The notes: a model not told the origin generated them from the sequence alone. A stretch of 17,342 nt of DNA from JBGSPL01 sp964511435 (GCA_964511435.1 CAZEFH010000013.1:1-17342), one strand, 5' to 3'; counted from the stretch's first letter, positions 6,296 through 13,597 are shown. A program made the numbers and translations.

Positions 6296-6325
6296 TTGCA
6301 TTTTCTCCTTATGTAGGAGTAAAAT
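6296..6325 (+). promoter_or_regulatory. Promoter of the leader-exporter operon
   Basis: TTGCAT (6296-6301), an 18-nt spacer, and TAAAAT (6320-6325). Transcription would start near 6332, giving a ~37-nt leader before the 27-codon ORF. The interval 6235-6295 shows no gene. Confidence 0.6.
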
Positions 6326-6368
6326 CGTATTCGTAATGTTAATAACGGCTGTGAAAGGAGCCAAAGCA

Positions 6369-6452
6369 ATGATCAAATCAAATTTTAATCGAATCAAGCA
6401 TCGGGAGTTTTGGCGCGCTAGCAGCTGCGTCAAGGCAGATTTTGGTAAATAA
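6369..6452 (+). CDS. 27-codon leader ORF before the ABC exporter
   Basis: A 27-aa ORF (begins MIKSNFNRIKHREFW, ends VKADFGK) with a strong ribosome-binding site AAAGGAG (6354-6360) 8 nt before the ATG. The stop codon TAA (6450-6452) runs directly into the 5' arm of an intrinsic terminator, and the exporter gene begins 43 bp later. Promoter, short ORF, terminator and transporter in this order are typical of translation-controlled attenuation. Codons 11-14 contain a sequence able to pair with the terminator 5' arm (separate entry). It could instead be an independent small protein gene; the peptide is cationic and has one Cys and one Trp. Confidence 0.7.
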   Translation: MIKSNFNRIKHREFWRASSCVKADFGK

Positions 6453-6461
6453 ACCCCCGAT
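6400..6461 (+). promoter_or_regulatory. Candidate antiterminator pairing
   Basis: ATCGGGAGTTT (6400-6410, inside the leader ORF) can pair with AAACCCCCGAT (6451-6461) with 10 of 11 pairs. This uses the same bases as the terminator 5' arm, and the first strand imitates the terminator 3' arm (CGGGGGTTT). The two structures are mutually exclusive. A ribosome passing or stalling on the leader ORF would decide which forms (inference). Confidence 0.55.
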
Positions 6462-6484
6462 AAAGTAACACACGGGGGTTTTTT
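6452..6484 (+). terminator. Intrinsic terminator/attenuator before the exporter
   Basis: AACCCCCG (6452-6459) pairs with CGGGGGTT (6473-6480), followed by an uninterrupted run of six T (6479-6484). It ends 11 bp before the exporter ATG, so exporter transcription from the upstream promoter requires readthrough. Confidence 0.85.
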
Positions 6485-6495
6485 AGTAGGAAATT

Positions 6496-7293
6496 ATGGA
6501 GAATCAATTCAAGAAAAACTTGGCAATAATATCTTATAGCTGGAAGGACTTTATGGAATATCGTGGCTATATGGTATTTTGGATTGTCTTAGAGAGTTTG
6601 GGATTTTTTTTGATGTACTTTCTTTGGATGTATATTTATCAAGGAAATAATCTTATCGCCGGATACACTCTCAGCTCAATGATTACCTACTACTTCATTG
6701 TTTATATACTGAAGCAGTATACCGTTTCATATTTCGATTGGAATGTGGTGAAGAAAATTCGAACAGGTGAATTTGCACAATTTCTTTACCGTCCACTCGG
6801 GGCGTACCAGTACTATTTTTTCAAGAACATTGGTGAAAAATTGATCCGTATTATTGCTTCAATCCCAGTCCTTGTTGTTATGTTTTTGCTTCTAAGGAAT
6901 TATTTCATTATGCCCGTACACCCATTTTGGTTTTTGATAGCGTGCTCTATTAGCTTTCTGCTAAATAATTGGTTGATAATGATTCTTTCATACATTGCCT
7001 TTTGGACTGAGAATGGTGAAATGTTTATTTACTTCAAAGATTCACTGATTTATTACCTCTCTGGGGCAATGATACCCCTGATTCTATTCGGCAAGGAGGT
7101 AGCCGCTTTTCTTCGTTGCCTACCTTTCCGATACTTTGTAAGTTTCCCAGTTGAGATTTATTTAGGTAAAGTATCTATAAATGAGATTTACACTGGGTTA
7201 GCTATCGCGATAACTTGGCTTATGTTATTCATTTTTCTTGAGAAATGGATATATAAAAAGGGTGTAAAGAAATTTTCAGCAGTGGGGAACTAA
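6496..7293 (+). CDS. ABC-2-type exporter permease 1
   Basis: A 265-aa integral membrane protein with about six hydrophobic helices (roughly 25-48, 60-80, 110-140, 145-170, 180-205 and 230-250). It is of the paired ABC-2 permease type (COG4587/COG3694-like) found with daunorubicin-resistance-type ATPases. It should form the membrane channel with the next gene product, using the ATPase at 8081. The substrate is unknown. Only a weak ribosome-binding site (TAGGA) precedes ATG 6496. Its TAA overlaps the ATG of permease 2 (TAATG at 7291-7295), so subunit amounts are coupled. Confidence 0.85.
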   Translation: MENQFKKNLAIISYSWKDFMEYRGYMVFWIVLESLGFFLMYFLWMYIYQGNNLIAGYTLSSMITYYFIVYILKQYTVSYFDWNVVKKIRTGEFAQFLYRPLGAYQYYFFKNIGEKLIRIIASIPVLVVMFLLLRNYFIMPVHPFWFLIACSISFLLNNWLIMILSYIAFWTENGEMFIYFKDSLIYYLSGAMIPLILFGKEVAAFLRCLPFRYFVSFPVEIYLGKVSINEIYTGLAIAITWLMLFIFLEKWIYKKGVKKFSAVGN

Positions 7294-8078
7294 TGAAGCG
7301 TGCGTTTAGAATAATTTGGCAATCGATGAAAGTATCATTAATGATGGACCTCGAGTACCGGATGGATTTCGTGGTGGGATTTTTTCAATCACTAATGTTT
7401 ATCGCTTTTAATCTATTATTCTACAAGGTAATCATTGATGAGATTGGTGGTATTGGTGATTGGGGTTACTGGCAGATGGTACTACTTTTTGGGACCTTCG
7501 TAATAGTAGATGGCTTCTTTATGGGATTTATCGTTTCCAATATTAATAGTCTTGGTAAGCTCGTAAATACCGGTGCACTTGACCTGCTGCTTACGAAACC
7601 TATCGACATTCAATTTCTGATTTCTTCAAGGTTTTTAAATTATTTTGAGCTAGTATCGATTGCACAGGGAATTATTATACTCGCTGTGGCTATCCCGAAC
7701 TTGGGCATCGAAATACAGTTTGGGGCAGTGCTGCTGTACATACTAATGTTGGCTTGTTCCGTCCTGCTGTTCTATTCTACAGAGCTGATACTGTGTTCAC
7801 TAGTGTTCTTTACCGAAAGAGGAGACGAGATTGGTGAGATTATCTTTTCTCTGAAGCAATTTGCGAAGCTACCGGATGTTTACAAAGGCGCTACTAGGTA
7901 TGTCTTTATGTTTCTGGTGCCAATAGTCTTTAGTTCGTTTGTACCTGCCGGGGTCCTTACGGGTCATGTTAGTGTCGATTTTCTAGTGTACTACTTAGGT
8001 ATTACGGTATTTTTATTAATCTTCTCGAGGTTTTTCTTCAAATATTGTTTAAGTAAATATAAGTCTGCAGGAGGCTAA
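7293..8078 (+). CDS. ABC-2-type exporter permease 2
   Basis: A 261-aa membrane protein with about six helices. It has the segments typical of the second permease of this three-gene exporter family: an N-terminal MDLEYRMDFVVGFFQSLMF, a central GALDLLLTKPIDIQFLISS loop before the third helix, and a PAGVLTG stretch before the last helix. This GxLDxxLxKP loop is characteristic of COG3694-like proteins and probably contacts the ATPase. It starts on the stop codon of permease 1. The ATPase begins 3 bp after its stop. Confidence 0.87.
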   Translation: MKRAFRIIWQSMKVSLMMDLEYRMDFVVGFFQSLMFIAFNLLFYKVIIDEIGGIGDWGYWQMVLLFGTFVIVDGFFMGFIVSNINSLGKLVNTGALDLLLTKPIDIQFLISSRFLNYFELVSIAQGIIILAVAIPNLGIEIQFGAVLLYILMLACSVLLFYSTELILCSLVFFTERGDEIGEIIFSLKQFAKLPDVYKGATRYVFMFLVPIVFSSFVPAGVLTGHVSVDFLVYYLGITVFLLIFSRFFFKYCLSKYKSAGG

Positions 8079-8080
8079 AA

Positions 8081-9076
8081 ATGAAATTGATTACGGTAAA
8101 TAAACTATGTAAAGAATTCAAATATTACGAAAAAGCCGAAGGCCTTAGTGGTTCAATAAAAAACATCTTTAATCGTAAGATGCTGACAAAATATGCAGTC
8201 AAAGATGTTTCCTTTGACATTGCAGAGGGAGAGTTTATTGGCTTTATCGGTCCAAACGGTGCTGGTAAAACTACAACGATCAAGATGCTTTCCGGAATTC
8301 TTACTCCAACTTCTGGGGAAATCACTTCCCTTGGTTTTGATCCTAGTAAACGCGATCCGTTATACCTAGGTGAAATCGGGGTGGTTCTCGGTCAAAAAAA
8401 TCAGATAAATCCTGATTTGCCGCCAGTTGAGACGTTCAGATTGTTTAAGGAAGTATACGGCATCCGTGATGATGTATATGAAAAGAAGCTCGCAGAACTC
8501 ATTAAGCTTATGGATGTCTCAGACATCGTGAACGTACAGGCAAGACGACTTTCACTTGGTCAAAGGATGAAATGTGAGCTTATTGCAGCGCTGCTTCACT
8601 CACCAAAGATACTCTTTCTTGACGAACCAACAATTGGTCTCGACGTGAATTCGCAGATTAAGATTCGCGAATTTTTGTCCGAGTATAACAAGAAGCACAA
8701 GACGACCATTATCCTTACATCGCATTACATGCAGGACATTGAGCGCCTCTGTAAACGTATCATTATTATTGACCAAGGAATGAAGGTCTTTGACGGTACT
8801 CTCGACAAGCTAACCGAGAAATACGTCAAAAATAAGAAAATTAATCTGACACTAGAAACAGGGAAGATAGTGGATTGCGATACCGCAAATAAGTACGGGA
8901 AAGTCATCTCATGTGACGATGGTAAGTTAAGCCTAGAAGTGCCAAGAGACGCGGTCGCCGCGAGAGTAAAAGAATTAATGTCTGACTACAACGTCCTCGA
9001 TCTAGAAATTTCCGAGATGGATATAGAGGAAATTATTGCTGATATCTTTAATAAGAACCAGAAGGGAAAGAAATAA
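8081..9076 (+). CDS. ABC-2-type exporter ATPase
   Basis: A 331-aa ABC ATPase powering the two permeases (COG4586-like). Visible are Walker A GPNGAGKTT (57-65), a Q-loop in VVLGQKNQ, signature LSLGQRMKCE (about 158-167), Walker B ILFLDEPTIGLD, and the H-loop in TSHYMQDIERLC. The N-terminus has the ~30-residue extra segment (YEKAEGLSGSIKNIFNRK) typical of this subfamily. A C-terminal ~90-residue domain follows the nucleotide-binding fold and probably is regulatory. A strong ribosome-binding site AGGAGG (8067-8072) lies 8 nt before ATG 8081. The whole exporter is complete. Confidence 0.92.
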   Translation: MKLITVNKLCKEFKYYEKAEGLSGSIKNIFNRKMLTKYAVKDVSFDIAEGEFIGFIGPNGAGKTTTIKMLSGILTPTSGEITSLGFDPSKRDPLYLGEIGVVLGQKNQINPDLPPVETFRLFKEVYGIRDDVYEKKLAELIKLMDVSDIVNVQARRLSLGQRMKCELIAALLHSPKILFLDEPTIGLDVNSQIKIREFLSEYNKKHKTTIILTSHYMQDIERLCKRIIIIDQGMKVFDGTLDKLTEKYVKNKKINLTLETGKIVDCDTANKYGKVISCDDGKLSLEVPRDAVAARVKELMSDYNVLDLEISEMDIEEIIADIFNKNQKGKK

Positions 9077-9077
9077 A

Positions 9078-9602
9078 ATGAAACTACCAAAAGAAATAGA
9101 GACAGAGAGGCTTGTCATGCGTCCAGTCGCTCCTGGATATGAAAAGGAGATTAATCGTGAGCTCAATGATGAGGTGACGAGATATATGTATATTTCGCCA
9201 GAGCCGGTCGAGAGTACCTATGAATGGGTAAAACGCTCAATAGAAAAAAGGGAAGCCGGGACGGATTATGCAGTGCAAATATTTCTAAAGAATACTGATG
9301 AACTAATCGGCGGCGGCGGCCTGCATCATGTCGATACCAAAATGCCAGAGTTTGGTATTTGGCTTAAGAAGTCTGCGCAAGGCCACAAATACGGCCGTGA
9401 GGCCGTAATGGGATTATATGATTGGGTCAAGAATAATCTAGATTACGATTACCTAGTATACCCCGTTGATAGAAATAACATCCCTAGTCGTAAGATTGCC
9501 GAAGCCATGGGCGGTGTTGTAGTAGGAGAAGAGAAGAAGGACTGCCCTTCTGGCAAGGTGCTAGATACGGTGATTTATCATATAGGGGATACAAAGAAAT
9601 GA
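9078..9602 (+). CDS. GNAT acetyltransferase (RimJ/RimL type)
   Basis: A 174-aa protein of the N-acetyltransferase fold. It begins with the family-typical IETERLVMRPVAPGYEKEI and has the acetyl-CoA-binding motif in FGIWLKKSAQGHKYGREAV (QGxxYG) and a C-terminal VDRNNIPSRKIAEAMGG, which is close to the RimJ/RimL NxxSxxxxEKxG pattern. It could acetylate a protein N-terminus or a small molecule; such enzymes include antibiotic acetyltransferases. ATG 9078 lies one base after the ATPase stop and fits the family start. The open frame extends to 9036 inside the ATPase gene, which I reject. Its TGA overlaps the ATG of the deaminase (ATGA at 9599-9602). Confidence 0.88.
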   Translation: MKLPKEIETERLVMRPVAPGYEKEINRELNDEVTRYMYISPEPVESTYEWVKRSIEKREAGTDYAVQIFLKNTDELIGGGGLHHVDTKMPEFGIWLKKSAQGHKYGREAVMGLYDWVKNNLDYDYLVYPVDRNNIPSRKIAEAMGGVVVGEEKKDCPSGKVLDTVIYHIGDTKK

Positions 9603-10003
9603 AATCAGATTGGGACAAACTACTAGAGGCAGCTAAATCAAAGCAAAATCCAAGGTCGGTGAGTAAATTCATTGATGCAGGCGGTGTTGCCAGTGCAATT
9701 ATGACTGATAAGGGGAATATCTATACTGGGGTATGTATTGATACGTCCTGTTCTCTTGGAATGTGTGCAGAGCGTAATGCAGTGGCCAATATGATTACAA
9801 ATGGGGAAAGTACGATTACAAAGCTAGTGTGTGTTATGTCTGATGGATCTGTTGGTTCACCCTGTGGTGCCTGTCGTGAGTACTTGATGCAACTGGATGA
9901 ACAGAGCGGCCAGATTGATATATTGACTGACCGAGATAGTTACAATTCCATAAAGCTAGGTCAGCTAATCCCTGACTGGTGGGGCGAAAACTACCCTTCC
10001 TAA
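9599..10003 (+). CDS. Cytidine/blasticidin-type deaminase
   Basis: A 134-aa zinc-dependent deaminase of the cytidine deaminase fold. Zinc ligands and proton shuttle are visible: C56-A-E58 in MCAERNAVANMI, and C89/C92 in SPCGACREYL. Upstream AIMTDKGNIYTGVCIDTSC matches the substrate-binding region, and the C-terminus ends ..LIPDWWGENYPS. Length is right for the family. It may deaminate cytidine or deoxycytidine for salvage; the related blasticidin-S deaminases detoxify a nucleoside antibiotic, and its place behind an exporter and an acetyltransferase makes this worth considering. The sequence alone does not decide. It is translationally coupled to the acetyltransferase gene and is the last gene of the operon. 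Confidence 0.9.
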   Translation: MKSDWDKLLEAAKSKQNPRSVSKFIDAGGVASAIMTDKGNIYTGVCIDTSCSLGMCAERNAVANMITNGESTITKLVCVMSDGSVGSPCGACREYLMQLDEQSGQIDILTDRDSYNSIKLGQLIPDWWGENYPS

Positions 10004-10005
10004 GA

Positions 10006-10034
10006 TTGTTTTTCCTATCTAGAAGGCATACAAT
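10006..10034 (+). promoter_or_regulatory. Promoter of the MacB-type operon
   Basis: TTGTTT (10006-10011), an exact 17-nt spacer and TACAAT (10029-10034) directly after the deaminase stop. The start of transcription would be near 10041, which is downstream of the first possible start codon (10038) and supports the ATG at 10059. Confidence 0.65.
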
Positions 10035-10058
10035 ATATTGGTTAATGTTGGGGGAAAA

Positions 10059-11219
10059 ATGATTGAAGCACTAAAAAATATGCTTAGAAGAAAGGGTAGA
10101 ACCTTTCTTACTGTCAGTGGTATTGCCATCGGTATCCTGGCACTAGTGGTAATGGGAGCAATCTCCGAAAAACTTACACTACTAGTTGATGGTGGGGTGA
10201 AATACTACAAGGATAAGGTAACGATTTCGGCTGCCGGTGGTACGTATTCATTTACACCGATGACCAAGGAAAAGAAAGCCGAGATCGAGAAGGTAGACGG
10301 AGTGGCGGCGGTTTTTGGTGAAACCTACTCAACTTTCAACAAGGATATGTCTTCGGTGAGCTTTGGCCCCCCCGCCTCTATCGTTTCGAGCGAGCCAGGC
10401 TCGGAGAAATACGAAAGCTTTAAGTTGACTTTATCAAAGGGTCGAGCGCTTACTTCTAGCGATCGCGGCAAGGTGGTTCTTGGGGCAGATCTCGTGAAGA
10501 AGCTTGATGCAAAGATTGGTAAAAAAGTAAAACTGCGCGACGAAGAGTTTGAAGTAGTTGGTATTTACGAAAAGACTTTCAGTACACCTGACAGTTCTGC
10601 CTTGATCTCTTTTACAGACGGCCAGAGACTGATGCATGATAGTCAACCAGAAATAATCAAGCAGAACACCAAGGCAGAAGATCTGGTTTTTGACTTCGTA
10701 GTTTACCCAAAGAAAGGCGTCAATCCGGATGAACTTGCGAAGAAGATTAAGGCCGAGGTGAAAGATGTCACGGCTATCGGGCCAAAGGCCTTTCAGGATC
10801 AGATTGCCTCTACGGTCGGCATCTTTACCTCTATTATCATCGGTATTGGCGCTATTTCGCTTCTAGTTGGTACACTCTCTATCGTCAATACGATGACAAT
10901 GTCGATATCGGAGAGAACTAGAGAGATTGGCATCAAAAAGGCCGTCGGGGCCAAGGATCGCAATATCATGCTTGAGTATCTGACTGAGGCTGGTCTTATC
11001 GGTCTTATCGGTGGTCTAGTCGGAGCCGGCTTCGGCGCACTGATTGTGAACACGATCAATCCGATCATGGAGCGTACTGGTGACAAGATATTTCTCCTTA
11101 CCCCGAGACTCGTTATCGGTTCACTAGTGTTCTCAGTGGTTGTAGGTGTGCTTGCTGGTATCTATCCTGCCTACTATGCCGTGAAGATCAATATCGTTAA
11201 GGCACTGAGGGAGGAATAA
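10059..11219 (+). CDS. MacB/FtsX-type ABC permease
   Basis: A 386-aa permease with the MacB fold. One N-terminal helix (about 14-38, FLTVSGIAIGILALVVMGAI) is followed by a ~210-residue extracytoplasmic domain (about 40-255). Three C-terminal helices (about 258-285, 310-335 and 352-378) carry the conserved SISERTREIGIKKAVGAKDRNI loop. Such permeases act as mechanotransmitters rather than channels, moving lipids, peptides or drugs at the membrane surface. The substrate is not readable here. ATG 10059 is chosen because GGGGG (10050-10054) precedes it and the promoter would place the transcript start after the alternative ATG at 10038. The partner ATPase follows 1 bp after the stop. Confidence 0.9.
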   Translation: MIEALKNMLRRKGRTFLTVSGIAIGILALVVMGAISEKLTLLVDGGVKYYKDKVTISAAGGTYSFTPMTKEKKAEIEKVDGVAAVFGETYSTFNKDMSSVSFGPPASIVSSEPGSEKYESFKLTLSKGRALTSSDRGKVVLGADLVKKLDAKIGKKVKLRDEEFEVVGIYEKTFSTPDSSALISFTDGQRLMHDSQPEIIKQNTKAEDLVFDFVVYPKKGVNPDELAKKIKAEVKDVTAIGPKAFQDQIASTVGIFTSIIIGIGAISLLVGTLSIVNTMTMSISERTREIGIKKAVGAKDRNIMLEYLTEAGLIGLIGGLVGAGFGALIVNTINPIMERTGDKIFLLTPRLVIGSLVFSVVVGVLAGIYPAYYAVKINIVKALREE

Positions 11220-11220
11220 G

Positions 11221-12105
11221 GTGGCAAAATCAATTCTAAAGCTAGAAAATCTCACTAAAACCTATATCGTCGGTGAACACAAGGCTGCCAAGCGGGCCCT
11301 CAAGGAGATTACCAAGCGCCATCGTAAATATGAAAAAGAGTGTCTCCTTGGAGATACTGCTGTAACTAAAGAGATGTGCTCGGTGCTAGAAAAGGCACAG
11401 GCACTCTTTGTTCAGGAAAAATATGATGAGGCCTACAACTTACTGACTGGGAGAAGTATTGTGACAAAGAAGGAGCCGAAAGGGGTAGTGGTTCACGCTC
11501 TTAATGGTATCGATGTTACGATAAATGAAGGTGAGCTCGTAGCCATCATGGGGCCGTCAGGTTCAGGTAAGTCGACGCTGCTCAATATGCTTGGCCTGCT
11601 TGACTCTCCTTCATCTGGTCGAATTACTCTTCGTGGAGAAGATGTTACCAGGATTAAGTCGAGTAAGCTACCCTGGGTTCGCTCGAATGAGCTTGGCTTT
11701 GTCTTCCAGTCATTTAATCTCATTCCGACGCTGACAGCGCTGGAGAATGTAATGTTGCCCCTTCGCTATGCTGGCTTACCACTGGCAAAGAGAAGAGAGC
11801 TGGCTGTGAAGGCGCTGGAGCGCGTTGGGCTTACCGATAGAATGCATCATAATCCGAATGAGCTCTCTGGTGGACAGAGGCAGCGAGTAGCAATTGCTCG
11901 CTCACTAGTAAATAGTCCTGCCATCATCTTTGGGGATGAGCTCACGGGTGAGCTGGATACAAAGATGACCAAGGAGATTATGGATCTTGTGGTTGATCTG
12001 AATAAGAAGGGTCAAACCTTTATTATCGTTACTCATAATCCTGATGTAGCGAAGATGTGTAGTCGTACTATCATCGTCCGGGACGGTAAAATAGACAAGA
12101 AATAG
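11221..12105 (+). CDS. MacB/LolD-type ABC ATPase with N-terminal insertion
   Basis: A 294-aa ATPase partner of the upstream permease, starting with GTG after GGGAGGAA. Visible are Walker A GPSGSGKST (111-119), Q-loop VFQSFNLIPTLT, signature LSGGQRQRVAIARSL, Walker B AIIFGDELTGELD and H-loop IIVTHNPDVA. In most MacB/LolD ATPases Walker A is near residue 40; here ~70 residues (about 19-88) separate the first strand (LKLENLTKTYIVGE) from VHALNGIDVTINEGE. The extra part is charged and helical (KAAKRALKEITKRHRKYEKE, then EKAQALFVQEKYDEAYNLL) and resembles a short helical-repeat hairpin. Leu replaces the usual Pro in the DEPTG motif. A terminator follows. Confidence 0.92.
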   Translation: MAKSILKLENLTKTYIVGEHKAAKRALKEITKRHRKYEKECLLGDTAVTKEMCSVLEKAQALFVQEKYDEAYNLLTGRSIVTKKEPKGVVVHALNGIDVTINEGELVAIMGPSGSGKSTLLNMLGLLDSPSSGRITLRGEDVTRIKSSKLPWVRSNELGFVFQSFNLIPTLTALENVMLPLRYAGLPLAKRRELAVKALERVGLTDRMHHNPNELSGGQRQRVAIARSLVNSPAIIFGDELTGELDTKMTKEIMDLVVDLNKKGQTFIIVTHNPDVAKMCSRTIIVRDGKIDKK

Positions 12106-12121
12106 TTCCAAGAAAGCATTT

Positions 12122-12149
12122 AAGCCACCCCTTATGAGGGTGGCTTTTG
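12122..12149 (+). terminator. Intrinsic terminator of the MacB operon
   Basis: AAGCCACCC (12122-12130) pairs with GGGTGGCTT (12138-12146), loop of 7 nt, then TTTTG. Confidence 0.85.
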
Positions 12150-12161
12150 TGTTTGAAAATA

Positions 12162-12190
12162 TTGACAAAATTGTTACTTTGTGATAAAAT
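12162..12190 (+). promoter_or_regulatory. Promoter of GC-rich cassette 1
   Basis: TTGACA (12162-12167), 17-nt spacer, TAAAAT (12185-12190). It lies 49 nt upstream of the first ORF, with ribosome-binding site AAAGGAG just before ATG 12239. Confidence 0.8.
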
Positions 12191-12238
12191 ACAGCGCATT
12201 GGCGTATCTACCCCCTATATATATGAAAGGAGAACGCC

Positions 12239-12748
12239 ATGAACACTGCACCTACGGTTTGGAACTTCCAGCAGGTGGCGGGGCTTCTTGTCCCGCTTTG
12301 GACGGCTACTCTCTTCCTGCTAGTCGTGTTGGTACGCCACGCAGTCAACGCGATCGTGGATGCCATCAAGGCGGGCCCGAAGCCGGCAAGCATCGCTCTC
12401 CAGCAAGACGATGGAGAGAGCATTGCTGCGCGAGTCCTCTTCGAGGAGTTGGTACACCGCAACGTGGAAGACTCGAGTCAGGAGCAGATTCTGCGGCGTG
12501 CCGTAGAGCTGCTCGAGAAGCAGGTCTCGAAGACCGCCATCGTCACCGTTCGTTCGGTGAAGGTTGGGTACTATCCTGACCCCACACGGCTCGTGGCGCT
12601 GAGGCTGCCGTGCTTCTACAACTCCACCTTCGTTGCGCACATGGAGGTGAAGGATCCTGCGGCTAGAGAGCCGCTCACCTATACGACGAGCTACAATCTC
12701 GTCGTGGACGTGAAGCACGAGCTTGCACAGTTCGTGATCGTCTACTAG
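12239..12748 (+). CDS. Membrane-anchored protein, GC-rich cassette 1
   Basis: 169 aa. One N-terminal helix (about 12-35, VAGLLVPLWTATLFLLVVLV) is followed by a short basic/helical linker and a soluble domain of about 110 residues with predicted strands (ALRLPCFYNSTFVAHMEVKD, YNLVVDVKHELAQFVIVY). No family is recognised. The helix without a cleavage site suggests a membrane anchor. Ribosome-binding site AAAGGAG lies 8 nt upstream of the ATG. Codon use is strongly GC-ending (CTC, GTC, GAG, ATC), unlike the neighbouring AT-rich genes. It is the first of two genes in its cassette; the next starts 19 bp after the stop. Confidence 0.7.
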   Translation: MNTAPTVWNFQQVAGLLVPLWTATLFLLVVLVRHAVNAIVDAIKAGPKPASIALQQDDGESIAARVLFEELVHRNVEDSSQEQILRRAVELLEKQVSKTAIVTVRSVKVGYYPDPTRLVALRLPCFYNSTFVAHMEVKDPAAREPLTYTTSYNLVVDVKHELAQFVIVY

Positions 12749-12767
12749 GCCGCGGAGAGGAGTCAAG

Positions 12768-12962
12768 GTGGGAACTTTCGTCAAGATCTTTCGTGACTTT
12801 GGTCACGGCGCAGACGAACGGCTGACGACGAGAATCAACGAGTGGCTTGAGGTCAATGAAGTGGCCGAGCCACTCTCGATCGACGTGAAGCCGCAGAATG
12901 CCTTCGGCGATCTCTACATCGTCGCCACCGTCGTCTACAAGCGGGATCATCCCGTCTACTAG
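12768..12962 (+). CDS. Small soluble protein, GC-rich cassette 1
   Basis: A 64-aa protein (begins MGTFVKIFRDFGHGADERL), GTG start preceded by GAGAGGAG at 6 nt. It has no membrane helix and appears to be a compact mixed alpha/beta protein; no family is recognised. Its 3' end (CGTCTACTAGGCCGC) is identical over 15 bases to the 3' end of the preceding ORF, including the TAG stop, and both proteins end in VY. That suggests the two ORFs, or their ends, share an origin by duplication. A large terminator follows immediately. Confidence 0.65.
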   Translation: MGTFVKIFRDFGHGADERLTTRINEWLEVNEVAEPLSIDVKPQNAFGDLYIVATVVYKRDHPVY

Positions 12963-13021
12963 GCCGCCACTCGCGGCAAGTACAAAACAAAGGTACTTGC
13001 TCGTGGGGAGCGGCCTTTGTC
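12962..13021 (+). terminator. Terminator of GC-rich cassette 1
   Basis: A long imperfect hairpin: GGCCGC pairs with GCGGCC at the base and GCAAGTAC with GTACTTGC at the top, followed by TTTGTCG. The stem starts within the stop codon region. Confidence 0.7.
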
Positions 13022-13031
13022 GTAAATAAGA

Positions 13032-13060
13032 TTGACAATAATAAAAATATGTGGTAAAGT
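13032..13060 (+). promoter_or_regulatory. Promoter of GC-rich cassette 2
   Basis: TTGACA (13032-13037), 17-nt spacer, TAAAGT (13055-13060), 52 nt upstream of ATG 13112. Confidence 0.8.
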
Positions 13061-13111
13061 AACATTCGTCAGAACTCCGGTATGCACCTACTCAGATGAA
13101 AGGAGCCACAG

Positions 13112-13597
13112 ATGTCACCGACATCGGTAGTCTTCATCCTTCTCGTACTCAGTGTACTGGTGGGAACCGCGGTCTACCTGATCGACAGGGGAAGGTACTT
13201 CCGTCCCAAGAACTTCGAGGACCTGCTCGAGCGAATTCGAACTGACGGTGCTACTGGCCTTCAGATCGAACCGGAGGTGAACGCCAGGATCTACATCGGC
13301 TCGAGCATCTCGGACCGAATGTACGGCATCAGATACTCTGGGAAGGTTGGCAACAAGCAGGTCAAGTTTGCTGAAGAGATCGAGGGTTCGGTGATGGGCC
13401 TCGCCGGCCTTATCGCTGACGGTGGAGAGCATGCAGTAAGAGCCTTCCTGCTCGCCGTCGATCGTCGCGACAAGCTCGAGACGAACGTCCCCGGCCTGAA
13501 GGTCCCGATTGCCATGTTCAGTCCTCACAGCTACTTCTCTGAGGCGGATCTTGTGAGGCTGAAGAGCGATGCTCGCTCACTTGGCCTCGAGGCCTGA
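13112..13597 (+). CDS. Membrane-anchored protein, GC-rich cassette 2
   Basis: 161 aa. An N-terminal helix (about 4-24, TSVVFILLVLSVLVGTAVYLI) is followed by a basic stretch (DRGRYFRPK) and a soluble domain of about 125 residues. No family is recognised. The topology (short N-terminal helix, cytoplasmic-type basic linker, soluble domain) resembles the first ORF of cassette 1, though I see no clear sequence match. ATG 13112 is preceded by AAAGGAG at suitable distance. It is the only gene of its cassette, flanked by its own promoter and terminator, and its codon use is GC-rich like the other cassette genes. Confidence 0.7.
   Translation: MSPTSVVFILLVLSVLVGTAVYLIDRGRYFRPKNFEDLLERIRTDGATGLQIEPEVNARIYIGSSISDRMYGIRYSGKVGNKQVKFAEEIEGSVMGLAGLIADGGEHAVRAFLLAVDRRDKLETNVPGLKVPIAMFSPHSYFSEADLVRLKSDARSLGLEA

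Noticed and set aside
9036..9077. Upstream start of the acetyltransferase frame
   Set aside because: It lies inside the ATPase gene and adds residues absent from the family; ATG 9078 fits both spacing and alignment.
12320..12784. Minus-strand ORF of 154 codons opposite the first cassette gene
   Set aside because: Antisense to a plus-strand gene that has a promoter, ribosome-binding site and terminator; low-complexity, basic translation typical of shadow frames.
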